A DNA stretch of 64,000 bases from Paenibacillus sp. BSR1-1 (lineage in GTDB: Bacteria > Bacillota > Bacilli > Bacillales > Cytobacillaceae). This document shows, in pieces, positions 24,650-32,700 of the stretch. The stretch is from contig NZ_JAQMWQ010000023.1 in assembly GCF_030403775.1 (NCBI RefSeq), positions 1 through 64,000 on the forward strand, read 5' to 3'. How positions within the stretch are numbered: the stretch's first letter is position 1; each line of letters opens with the position of its first letter. Both the position numbers and the translations under genes were made by a program. A model generated the notes under the pieces. The model did not search any database. It was not told the DNA's origin and worked only from the letters and a program-made list of their open reading frames with translations.

Positions 24650-24780
24650 GTAATGAGAGTAAAAGTGGCTTATGCGAGAGGAGGTATAGCTTACTGAGAG
24701 TAAATATAGTTTATGCGAGAGTATGTTTAGCTTATCCGAGAGAAAAATGTCCTGCAGACAGGCTATGCGACTGTAAATAA
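24650..24780. repeat. 21-bp array of TATGCGAGAG-type units
   Basis: The shared GAGAG core starts at 24655, 24676, 24696, 24717 and 24738 (steps 21, 20, 21, 21). A last, weaker unit (TATGCGACTGTAAA) lies 31 bp later, which is three helical turns. Confidence 0.8.
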
Positions 24781-24783
24781 AGG

Positions 24784-24822
24784 TTAAACTCCCTTCAGCC
24801 TCTGAGGGGAGTTAATTTTTTA
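24784..24822. terminator. Long hairpin between the array and a small gene
   Basis: TTAAACTCCCTTCAG and CTGAGGGGAGTTAA pair almost fully, with a T-run on the plus strand. On the minus strand it lies just beyond the stop of the gene ending at 24832 and may end that transcript too. Confidence 0.75.
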
Positions 24823-24831
24823 ATGGTATAA

Positions 24832-25026
24832 TTAGTCCTCAATTGTATTTAAATAAGAACTCCCGCCATCAGAATTCGTCCTTGGGGAATCATCCTCACT
24901 TAAATCTAAAAAAGGACTTCCGCCAGCAAAATTGGCCTGAATGGACGGATTATTACTAGTATCTAAATAAAGATTGCCATCCTCATAACTAGTGGAGTTC
25001 CTTGATCGTTTATGGTCTTCGCGCAT
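24832..25026 (-). CDS. Small acidic repeat protein, unknown
   Basis: 64 residues starting at ATG 25026, six bases after AGAGGTG. Low-complexity, rich in Ser, Asn, Asp and Gly. Three imperfect repeats of the form (G/D)G-x-x-(Y/F)-L-(D/N) occur: DGNLYLD, GGSPFLD and GGSSYLN, about 20 residues apart. No membrane segment or cysteine. I do not recognise the family; a small spore or coat-type protein is one possibility, without proof. Confidence 0.6.
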   Translation of the reverse strand: MREDHKRSRNSTSYEDGNLYLDTSNNPSIQANFAGGSPFLDLSEDDSPRTNSDGGSSYLNTIED

Positions 25027-25151
25027 AAAATTCACCTCTATTAATAGAATGTGTTAAATGTAAAGATAAATACAGATTTGAAAATGGACAAATTCGACAT
25101 ACTTTTTAGGCGTTTAATGGAGTTTTCTATGATTTGATTGGCTTAAGGGAT

Positions 25152-25352
25152 TTTTAATCAAACGATTGAATAGTGAAGAATAAGAGTGAAAGGGGTAGAA
25201 TGATGTAATTTGAAGAGAAATCAGTCCAACTTTGTTGAAAGATTGGATATTTCCTGCGAAATACATTTGCGGACTTCGACAATTTTCAAACCCGCCTTCC
25301 ATCAAAATTTCAGATAGGGAAACATTTTCAGTCGTTTTAATCAAACGATTGA
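25152..25352. repeat. Duplicated operator-like palindrome AATCAAACGATTGA
   Basis: The 18-mer TTTTAATCAAACGATTGA occurs at 25152-25169 and again at 25335-25352 in the same orientation, 183 bp apart. Its core is near-palindromic (AATCAA-ACGA-TTGATT in the second copy), as in TetR-family operators. The stretch between the copies contains no believable gene. The rest of the 25036-25490 gap shows nothing further. Confidence 0.6.
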
Positions 25353-25496
25353 TTAGTATAGCATATAAGGAATTTAGTCGAAAGGAAGTCCTAATTCAAT
25401 GAAGGATTGCAAGTCAATCATACTAAAAGTAGTGGATCTCAGTTGTGAATTCTACTGCTTTAATACTTTTAAATAATTTTTAAATAACCTTAAAGA

Positions 25497-25625
25497 TTTG
25501 TTCATAGTTTGTTCATATCTAGGGGGTATTATAAGTACATGAAGAGAACAGCTTAATCAACTCTCTCTTTGACCCCCTTATAAAAATATTTGTTGCGCAT
25601 CCGGCCTTGTGCCGGATATTTTTTT
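25497..25625 (+). ncRNA. Candidate small RNA with tandem activator site and terminator
   Basis: Two direct copies of TTTGTTCATA (25497 and 25508) 11 bp apart lie upstream of a -10 TATTAT (25527-25532). The predicted transcript runs from about 25539 to the terminator ATCCGGC/GCCGGAT plus T-run (25599-25625), about 87 nucleotides. No believable protein is encoded: the only ATG frame ends after five codons. Confidence 0.5.
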
Positions 25626-25653
25626 GCAAAAAAAAAGCCTTCATTAAGAGGCA

Positions 25654-25722
25654 TTAAGGGCAAACCAGGGTGAGAAATGTAGTCGTAATAGTAAGACGAA
25701 TAAGCATTTCGATTATCATCAT
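25654..25722 (-). CDS. 22-residue hydrophobic peptide, toxin-like candidate
   Basis: AGAGGTGG (25728-25735) is five bases from an ATG at 25722. The frame encodes a hydrophobic peptide starting MMIIEMLIRL and ends with TAA. A minus-strand promoter TTTACA-17-TATTAT and a terminator (GCCT/AGGC, nine T) bracket it. Size, hydrophobicity and an abutting RNA on the other strand recall type I toxin loci of Bacillus such as bsrG or txpA, but the predicted RNAs do not clearly overlap and the similarity is not proven. Confidence 0.45.
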   Translation of the reverse strand: MMIIEMLIRLTITTTFLTLVCP

Positions 25723-25839
25723 GGTGACCACCTCTTTTGGTTTTATAATATAAGTGTACACCTTTTTTGTAAAAAATATATAAAGCAATTGTAAATTAAT
25801 TGTCAATTTGATATTGTTGGCAGCTTTGCCTATTTAACG

Positions 25840-25914
25840 ATTCGCTGATAAAATGAAAAATTCGCTGATAAACTCACGAGATTCGTTGATAAACCTTCAA
25901 AATCCGCTGATAAA
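25840..25914. repeat. Array of ATTCGCTGATAAA units, 20-21 bp period
   Basis: Units start at 25840, 25860, 25881 and 25902 with the consensus ATYCGYTGATAAA. Same family as 14761 and 21072. Confidence 0.88.
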
Positions 25915-25959
25915 TCAATACAACGATTGAAAAAGTGTATTTTTACATCGCTAAAAACT

Positions 25960-26469
25960 CTATTTAATCCTCTCAACAAGATAATTCCGCACACTATCAA
26001 CGTCATGCAACTCTCTTTTCGGAAGAATACAAGCACTAACTCCGCTGTTATAGAGATAGATATTATTTTGATCCTCTTTCATCTCCACAATCCCAGCCCA
26101 GGTCACCCTAGTTTCGCCATTTGCGCTAGAATCCAAAATTCCCTCATCCGTCATTCGTAGCACATGATTACCCAGCAAGCCCTCATTCTTACCCTCATTC
26201 ATCATTCTCTTTGTCATCCGCTTAACATGACGATAGAAATACTTTGGATAAAAAACAATCCACAAAACCGCCAAAATAAAATAAATAACAAACGCCGTTA
26301 CAAAGGGTATGTCGCCAAACTGAGACGCCAGATAGGCCGCAAAAATAAACATAATTGGCAGCAAAAACCGCTGAATATTCAAGGAACGCATCGCGGCTTT
26401 GGAATTTTTTACATGAAACATATTGAAGTTCAAATAGTCCTCTTCGGTTAAACGGTAATGGATCTCCAT
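25960..26469 (-). CDS. YcxB family membrane protein
   Basis: 169 residues starting at ATG 26469, seven bases after AAAGGAG. The N-terminus MEIHYRLTEEDYLNFNMFH and two adjacent membrane segments (about 40-80), followed by a soluble domain with TWAGIVEMKEDQNNIYLY, are the YcxB/YcxB-like pattern. The role is unknown in all members. It is transcribed alone, toward a repeat array. Confidence 0.85.
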   Translation of the reverse strand: MEIHYRLTEEDYLNFNMFHVKNSKAAMRSLNIQRFLLPIMFIFAAYLASQFGDIPFVTAFVIYFILAVLWIVFYPKYFYRHVKRMTKRMMNEGKNEGLLGNHVLRMTDEGILDSSANGETRVTWAGIVEMKEDQNNIYLYNSGVSACILPKRELHDVDSVRNYLVERIK

Positions 26470-26559
26470 AAAAAAACTCCTTTGCATTGAACTTGTCCAT
26501 TCGAAACCTAGCTACAGCCATATATTGATAGTATCAGTATAAGAAAGGGGGATTTATCC

Positions 26560-26988
26560 ATGTCGAATAGCAAAAAAGATAAAAAGGAAGAAGAAGAAAT
26601 CGCCCACGAGCCTGAACACAAATGTGACTGCTGCAAAATCAATATCAACATCAATTACACGTTTAATATCGGAAATACTGAAAATCATATCGAACAGCGA
26701 GCAGAGGGCGGCGGGCAAATTAACAAGCATGTAGGCACGAACGCCAATCAAGGCGGGCAAAATGCGATTGATCACAGCGCATCGGCTAATACCGATTCCA
26801 ATTTCGCCGATGGCAACGGCAGAAGCGGGATTGCCGGCAATGATAATGATGAAGCTGGCGGACAGCAAGGCATCAAAGTGCGCGACAGCATCGTGAAGAA
26901 GCAACTGAATAAGCATATTCTGCTTTATCATCTCGACCTACTCGCATTTTTAGGTAGGTCATTTTTTATTGAAATAAAGGATAATTAA
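26560..26988 (+). CDS. Gly/Asn-rich hydrophilic protein, unknown, with odd C-terminus
   Basis: 142 residues. It has a charged N-terminus (KKDKKEEEE), a CDCC motif at about residues 23-26, then NININYTFNIGNTENHIEQ and a Gly/Asn/Ala-rich middle. AAAGGGGG precedes ATG. The last 20 residues become hydrophobic and are encoded across what looks like a terminator hairpin (26935-26968), so the original stop codon may have been lost or the tail may be recent. The make-up suggests a spore or surface protein, but I do not recognise the family. Confidence 0.7.
   Translation: MSNSKKDKKEEEEIAHEPEHKCDCCKINININYTFNIGNTENHIEQRAEGGGQINKHVGTNANQGGQNAIDHSASANTDSNFADGNGRSGIAGNDNDEAGGQQGIKVRDSIVKKQLNKHILLYHLDLLAFLGRSFFIEIKDN
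26935..26968 (+). terminator. Terminator-like hairpin inside the end of a coding frame
   Basis: GACCTAC (26935-26941) and GTAGGTC (26954-26960) with ATTTTTTATT after. The coding frame of the upstream gene does not stop until 26988. Confidence 0.75.
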
Positions 26989-27038
26989 TATCTTAGGGGA
27001 ATAGAAATGGTAATATTATCAAAAAAGGGGGATAGAGA

Positions 27039-27311
27039 ATGTCTGAAAAAAACCAAACAAACACTAGTTCAATCATTTCTTTAATAGTCGGTATTTTATC
27101 ATTATTTATTCCTTTCATTGGTTTAATATTAGGCATTATTGGAATAGTATTTTCAAGAATAGCAGTAAAACAAATTAATAAAACAAGTGAAAAGGGCAGA
27201 GGATTAGCAACCGCAGGTTTAATTTGCAGTATTGTTGGAATTATTTTGCAAATTTTAATGGTGCTGGGTTTGGCTGCCTTTTTCTCAGTATCCAGTTCTA
27301 CAACCTTTTAA
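27039..27311 (+). CDS. DUF4190 family small membrane protein
   Basis: 90 residues with two membrane segments (about 12-42 and 60-85) separated by the loop RIAVKQINKTSEKGRGLATAG, the typical DUF4190 hinge. GGGGG precedes ATG. Function unknown. A strong terminator follows at 27333-27367. Confidence 0.88.
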   Translation: MSEKNQTNTSSIISLIVGILSLFIPFIGLILGIIGIVFSRIAVKQINKTSEKGRGLATAGLICSIVGIILQILMVLGLAAFFSVSSSTTF

Positions 27312-27332
27312 AGTTGGCGGTCAATTATTGCT

Positions 27333-27367
27333 AAAAGGGAGCACAAGGTGAAGTGCTCCCTTTTATT
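27333..27367 (+). terminator. Intrinsic terminator after the DUF4190 gene
   Basis: AAAAGGGAGCAC pairs with GTGCTCCCTTTT, followed by ATTT. Confidence 0.9.
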
Positions 27368-27502
27368 TGCAATTATATCAACCTTGGTGTGACTTTTAAG
27401 ATAGTTGTTTCCTCTGAAGAGAATCCGTTATGGAAACCTTCGGGCTTTTTTTCGTGTGTTAGGGAAGAATAGTAGCAAAACCTCCAGAAAGGTATACATG
27501 AT

Positions 27503-27997
27503 ATGACGGTTGATATTTTGGTATTAATACTATTGTGGGTGATCGGTCTTTTGGCATCTATGCTGTTCGTTCCAAAAAATCGCCTGCGGAGATTCCTAAT
27601 CGCTTTTATGATTTGCCAAACCTTTACCTGGCTGTCTGCCGTGCTGCTTGTTTACTTTGACCGTATTTCTTATCCCATTCGCGAATTTCCAAAAGCCACT
27701 CATTTACTATTGGCATTGAATTATTTCTTCTTTCCACTCATATGCGGTTTTTATAGCATCTATGAGCCAAAAAGAAATTACAAAGTGCGTCTCCTTTATT
27801 TATCAGTTTGGGTTACGGGTGTGGTTGTAATCATAAAACTGTTGGAAAAATATACCCATTTATTAAAATTCCAGCATTATACGTGGTATTGGTCATGGCT
27901 TAACTTTTTTTGGATGTTTGCCGTCTCCAATCTACTATATCGATGGTTTTTCAAAGACAAAGCCATGTTCCAAAACGATAAGGGTGCAACACAATGA
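27503..27997 (+). CDS. CBO0543 family membrane protein (copy 1)
   Basis: 164 residues with about five membrane segments, the PIREFPKATHL segment near residue 60 and a C-terminal HYTWYWSWLNFFW region. I recognise the CBO0543 family, found in spore-formers, of unknown function. The stop overlaps the start of the next, paralogous gene by four bases. Confidence 0.8.
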   Translation: MTVDILVLILLWVIGLLASMLFVPKNRLRRFLIAFMICQTFTWLSAVLLVYFDRISYPIREFPKATHLLLALNYFFFPLICGFYSIYEPKRNYKVRLLYLSVWVTGVVVIIKLLEKYTHLLKFQHYTWYWSWLNFFWMFAVSNLLYRWFFKDKAMFQNDKGATQ

Positions 27998-28473
27998 GAT
28001 TAGAGTGGATGAATTTATTTGTGGTTTGGCTGATCACGTTGGGGTTGGTATTCATAATCCCCAAAAGGAAGAGACGAATAGCCATTGTCGCTTTTTTATT
28101 TACGCAAGTGATTACCTGGATCCTTGGTTTAGTGGTTGTGGAGTATGGGCTGATAGCCTATCCAGTCCGCGACTTACCGACTATTAATTACACCAGCCTT
28201 ACCTTTGAGTTTCTGTCATTTACCGTTCTTTGCGGTGTTGTTAATGCCTATTATCCTCATGCCCGCAGCAAAATGATGAAGTTCTTGTACTTTGCTTCGT
28301 TCTGTACGATTTTAACGATTCTTGAAGTGATTATTGAAAAGTATACAGATTTAATAGAGTACCTGCACTGGTCCTGGTATTTGACATGGATTTCCCTGTT
28401 TATCTCCTTTATGCTTTCCAGATGGTTTTGTGTATGGTTTTTCAAAGGGATAGCAAAGGAAATGGAGGAATAG
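27994..28473 (+). CDS. CBO0543 family membrane protein (copy 2)
   Basis: 159 residues, same layout as its neighbour: PVRDLPTINYTSLTFE corresponds to PIREFPKATHLLLALN, and HWSWYLTWISLF to HYTWYWSWLNFF. ATGA overlap (27994-27997) implies coupled translation, and tandem duplication is the simplest origin. The pair may form a hetero-oligomer in the membrane (inference). Terminator at 28474-28497. Confidence 0.8.
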   Translation: MRLEWMNLFVVWLITLGLVFIIPKRKRRIAIVAFLFTQVITWILGLVVVEYGLIAYPVRDLPTINYTSLTFEFLSFTVLCGVVNAYYPHARSKMMKFLYFASFCTILTILEVIIEKYTDLIEYLHWSWYLTWISLFISFMLSRWFCVWFFKGIAKEMEE

Positions 28474-28497
28474 GGGCTGTTCCAAGCAGTCCTTTTT
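28474..28497 (+). terminator. Terminator after the CBO0543 pair
   Basis: GGGCTG (28474-28479) and CAGTCC (28487-28492) with one G-U pair, then TTTTT. Confidence 0.7.
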
Positions 28498-28520
28498 GTG
28501 GGCGATTAAACTTCATTCCC

Positions 28521-29426
28521 CTAATACACCGGTGTACAAAAACCAAAATATTTAGGGTTATTTCCTCTAGCAATATTTTCATAAAGAAAGCGGATATTTC
28601 TAGTAATCGTCCCTTCACTGCCGTTTCCAATCATCCGATGATCAATATTGATGATTGCTTTAATCCCTATAGCTGTGCCAGTAAAAAATACTTCATCAGC
28701 AGAGTATAATTCCGTTCTTGCTATGCTTTGTTCCAGTACAGGCAATTGTAATTCGTTTTTTGCGATTTGCATGACCGTATCACGCGTAATCCCTGCAAGT
28801 AGATGATCGGATAGGGGCGGGGTAATCAATTTATTATTTTTTACAATAAAAATATTTTCGCCTGTTCCCTCACTTACATTCCCTCGATCCGTTATAAAAA
28901 TAGCTTCATCAAATCCATTTAAACGTGCTTCAGAAGAAGCTAATCCAGAATTTAAATAGTTTCCCGTTGACTTTGCCTGAGGTGGAATCATATTATTACC
29001 TGATCGAGTCCAGGAAGAAACACAAACCTTTATAGCTGGCTTGGGCATATACGTTAACTGTGTGCAATAAATACTGACCCGATTATATTGGTCAAGTAAA
29101 TTTGGACGGAGCGTATTTGCCCCTTTAAAACAAATGGGCCGTATATACACATCTTCCCTGACGTTATTTTTTCTTAATAATTGCAAGGTCCAAGGAATTA
29201 ATTTCATGGATGTATAGGGAATGGGGATATGAAGGGCATTACCAGATTCATGGAATCGTTTATAATGGTCATAGATCCGGAAAATATACAATTGATTTTG
29301 ACTGTCGTTCCAAAAAGCTCTAATTCCCTCGAAGCAGCCTAATCCATAATTTAACGCTTTATTTCTTATACTTACTGAAACCTTTGATTCATCTAGAATT
29401 TCCCCTTGATCAAACACATACCTCAA
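28521..29426 (-). CDS. ilvE: Branched-chain amino-acid aminotransferase-like, fold-type IV PLP enzyme
   Basis: About 301 residues. Class IV signature: GLGCFEGIRAF near the N-terminus, the PLP lysine in QAKSTGNYLNSGLA, EAIFITDRGNVSEGTGENIF, then LLAGITRD and EVFFTGTA. It interconverts branched-chain 2-oxo acids and amino acids, or a related substrate such as D-amino acid or 4-amino-4-deoxychorismate, in the cytoplasm. Start is uncertain: TTG 29426 lies a few bases after GGTGGGAAG, TTG 29441 is further upstream. It is not linked to other ilv genes, so it may be a secondary isozyme. Confidence 0.85.
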   Translation of the reverse strand: MRYVFDQGEILDESKVSVSIRNKALNYGLGCFEGIRAFWNDSQNQLYIFRIYDHYKRFHESGNALHIPIPYTSMKLIPWTLQLLRKNNVREDVYIRPICFKGANTLRPNLLDQYNRVSIYCTQLTYMPKPAIKVCVSSWTRSGNNMIPPQAKSTGNYLNSGLASSEARLNGFDEAIFITDRGNVSEGTGENIFIVKNNKLITPPLSDHLLAGITRDTVMQIAKNELQLPVLEQSIARTELYSADEVFFTGTAIGIKAIINIDHRMIGNGSEGTITRNIRFLYENIARGNNPKYFGFCTPVY

Positions 29427-29589
29427 ACGTCTTCCCACCAATTAGCCTGACATTTACAACCAATTTATCATCGAACCTGCAAAATTATGATGGAAATAAG
29501 GCTAAATATTCTATAACTGCACCTCGAATGCTGTGACTTTTTGAAAAAATGGCCGTTCACCAGCGATGCAATCGTTCTCTAGAGTAGGG

Positions 29590-29711
29590 GACTAGCGATA
29601 AATGGACTTTATCGGGGAATTAAAATGTTTATCGGCGAATCTGCGCATATATCGGCGAATTCAAATCCTCCTCCTCTAAAACACCAAAAAGCCAGGCAGC
29701 AAGCCTGGCTC
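29590..29711. repeat. Module E: TATCGGCGAATT array joined to GCCAGGC hairpin
   Basis: TATCGG units start at 29610, 29630 and 29650, combining the TATCGG and CGAATT cores of the other modules in one unit. The GCCAGGC/GCCTGGC hairpin is at 29691-29709. Here the hairpin has a real gene to serve, because on the minus strand it lies beyond the stop codon of the large surface-protein gene. Confidence 0.8.
29687..29711 (-). terminator. Terminator of the large surface-protein gene
   Basis: Minus-strand reading gives GCCAGGC, a short loop, GCCTGGC and a T-rich run, 40 bases beyond the stop at 29750. Confidence 0.8.
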
Positions 29712-29749
29712 AGGTAATCAATCGATATTTATTTCCGACGAGCAAAGAG

Positions 29750-32700
29750 CTATTTCCTCCAAACCCCGTTCTTATCAAAATAATAAGACGAGCCGCCGAT
29801 TTTGATCGTGCCGGTGGCCATGGCGCCGGAGGACATAAAGTAATACCAGGTTGAACCGCTCTGTAACCAGCCGACTTTCATTGCCCCGCTGGTGCCAAAG
29901 TAATACCAAGACGAGCCGCTCTTCATCCAGCCTGTTTGCATAGCACCGCTGCTGCCGAAGAAATACCAGGCGGTTCCGACTTTCACCCAGCCCGTCGCCA
30001 TCACGCCGCTTGTCCCAAAGTAATACCAGGCAGGGCCAATTTTTTGCCAGCCTGTCTGCATCTTGCCATAGCCATCTGCATAAAACTTGCTGCTGCCGAC
30101 TTTAAACCAGCCGAGTTGAAGATCGTACGTTACAGGGTCATAGTAATACCAGAAACCATTCTCTTTATACCAGCCTGCAAGCTTTGCTTTACCAACTGTT
30201 ACGGAAACAGCTTCACTGACATTACCGGCCGCGTCCACAACCGTAATCAGTAATTCAGTGGCATAAGCTTGAACAGGGATTGTGACCGCAAACTTTCCAT
30301 CCGATCCAGCTGTAGCAGCACCGAGCAAGGCACCTTCTGAATTCTTTACCTCTACTCGAGCATTTGCTTCTGCTTGACCAGCAACAGTCGTATCGCGATT
30401 CGATACTTCATTTACGATTGCCTCCTTAGGTGGAATACCATCTTTTACAATCACCTTGGCAGCCTCGCTGACATGACCCACTCGGTCGGTTAATGTAACT
30501 AGCAATTCAGTCCCCGCATTTTGTTCTGGAATTCGAACGAAAAATGTCCCGTCTCCTGTGACATAATCGGAGCCAATCAGCGAGCCGTTTAACCAGACTT
30601 TCACGGTCGTATTCGCCTCACCCGTACCCCTGACAGCATAATCTTGGTCGCTCACTTCATTGACAACTGGCATGGCAGGAATTGTTACATCCTTGACCGT
30701 GATAGTACTTGTATTACTGCGGTTTCCAGCATCGTCTAAAGCATAAATCTGTAAGCTTGTTCCAGCTTGCTGAACAGGGATTTTAACTGAGAAATTTCCT
30801 TTTTCATCCGTAATAGCTGAGCCAATTTCAGTCCCATCCTGCAATAAACTAACAATTACCTTGGTGCCAGGTTCGGAGCTGCCTGTAACGGCATCATCCT
30901 TATCCGTTACCTCATGGACAGAAAGGTCGGCAGGAGGGATGACATCCTTCACCATCACAACGGCTGCATTACTGACATTTCCGGCCTTATCAGTCGCTGT
31001 AACGGATAAGGTAGTACCAGCCTTAACGATAATAGACAGATTGACGGTAAAGCTTCCATTAAATCCGGCAACAGCATTGCCAATTACACTGCCATCCTTT
31101 GAAACTTCAACCTTCGATCCAGCTTCGGCGGATCCGATGACAATGTTAGCTGCATCGGTTGCTTCTGTTACAACCGGCTTACTAGGAGCAGTCACATCCT
31201 TAACCATGACAGCAGTGGCTTCACTTACGTTGCCAGCCGTGTCCTTTGCTGTAATCGTTAATTTCGTATCGGCGGCTAGGGCCTTGATAGCAACATTGAA
31301 AGAGCCATCCGCATCCGCTTCATTAGAGCCAATCCGTTGAGTACCATTCCAAACCTCGACTAGAGAACCAGCCTCAGCCGAACCTGTCACGGTGTCATCC
31401 ATATCCGTCACTTCATTAACAAACGGCTTACCAGGTGCGGTCACATCTTTTACGACGACAACGGACTCTTCACTCACATTACCAGCCTTGTCAGCTGACG
31501 TAATTTTTAAAGTGGTGCCTGCTTGCTGAACGGGGATACCAATGGAAAAATGGCCATCATCCCCAGCTATTCCTGATCCAATCATTTCCCCAGCCAAAGA
31601 GACTTCAACTTTGGTGCCAGCTTCCGCACGGCCGCTTACAGCCGTATCCTTATCGGTCACTTCATTGACAACAGGTTTAGATGGAGGCGTAACGTCCTTC
31701 ACCATCACAATGGCCGGTTCGCTGACATTATCATCCTGGTCAACCGAGGTTACCGACAATTCTGCTCCAGCGCTAGGAGCATTCATGAGGGGAACCGTAA
31801 AGGTACCATCTGATTCTGCTGCAGCTGTTCCGAGAACATTTCCTTCCTTATCTCGAAGAAAAACAGTGGAACCAGCTTCCGCCTTGCCCGTTACCTTCAA
31901 ATCCTTGTCTGTTACTTCATCAACAATCGGTTTTTCCGGAGCAGTCCCGTCTTTTACAACAACCGTTGCAGTCTCACTGCGGTTTCCGGCATGATCGACC
32001 GCTGTAACAGTTAAGGATGTCCCTAGTTTTTGGGCTGGAATCGAAACGATGAATTTCCCGGATTCATCCACGGTACTTTCACCAATGATTGAGTCTTGTA
32101 CTGCAACCTCAATTTTGGCTCCTGGTTCAGCTGAACCGGTAACCGTCGTTGCGTTTTCTTTCACATTTTTCACTACAGGCTTTTCTGGTGCTGTGACGTC
32201 TTCAACAACTACAGTCGCCGCTTCACCGACATTTCCTGCTTTGTCAACAGCAGTAATGAGCAATTCGCTGCCGGCCTTTTGTAACGGAATGTCGATGGTA
32301 AACGTTTCATCCTCAGCCGTAACTGCTTTACCAATTTCTGAGCCGTTTTTCTTCACCACAACAGTAGATCCAGCCTCGGCCTTACCGGACACAACCGTAG
32401 CTTTGTCCGTAACAGTATTCACGGCAGGCATTTCAGGTGCGGTAATATCTCTTACAAAAATATCCTTTGAAGTTAGGAGTTGGTTATTGGAATCTCTCAC
32501 CTCAAAAGTCAGTTTGGTGTTTTCTACTAGATTGCTAACAGGAATGGAAAAATATCCTTGATCATCAGCCGTTCCATCCCCAATGACTCTATCATTTTCT
32601 AAGATTCTCACACTAGAATCTGCGGCGGTCTTGCCAGTAATCGTTTGCGAGTTTTTTGTAATATCGTCTACATAGATTTCCGCAATTTCATAGGAATAGT

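Noticed and set aside
25114-25344. Minus-strand 76-codon frame between the duplicated palindromes
   Set aside because: No ribosome binding site, no recognisable family, and an irregular composition; more likely non-coding.
30861-32561. Long plus-strand frames opposite the surface-protein gene
   Set aside because: They are antisense shadows of the Ig-like repeats; a stop-free complement is expected from the repeated codon usage.
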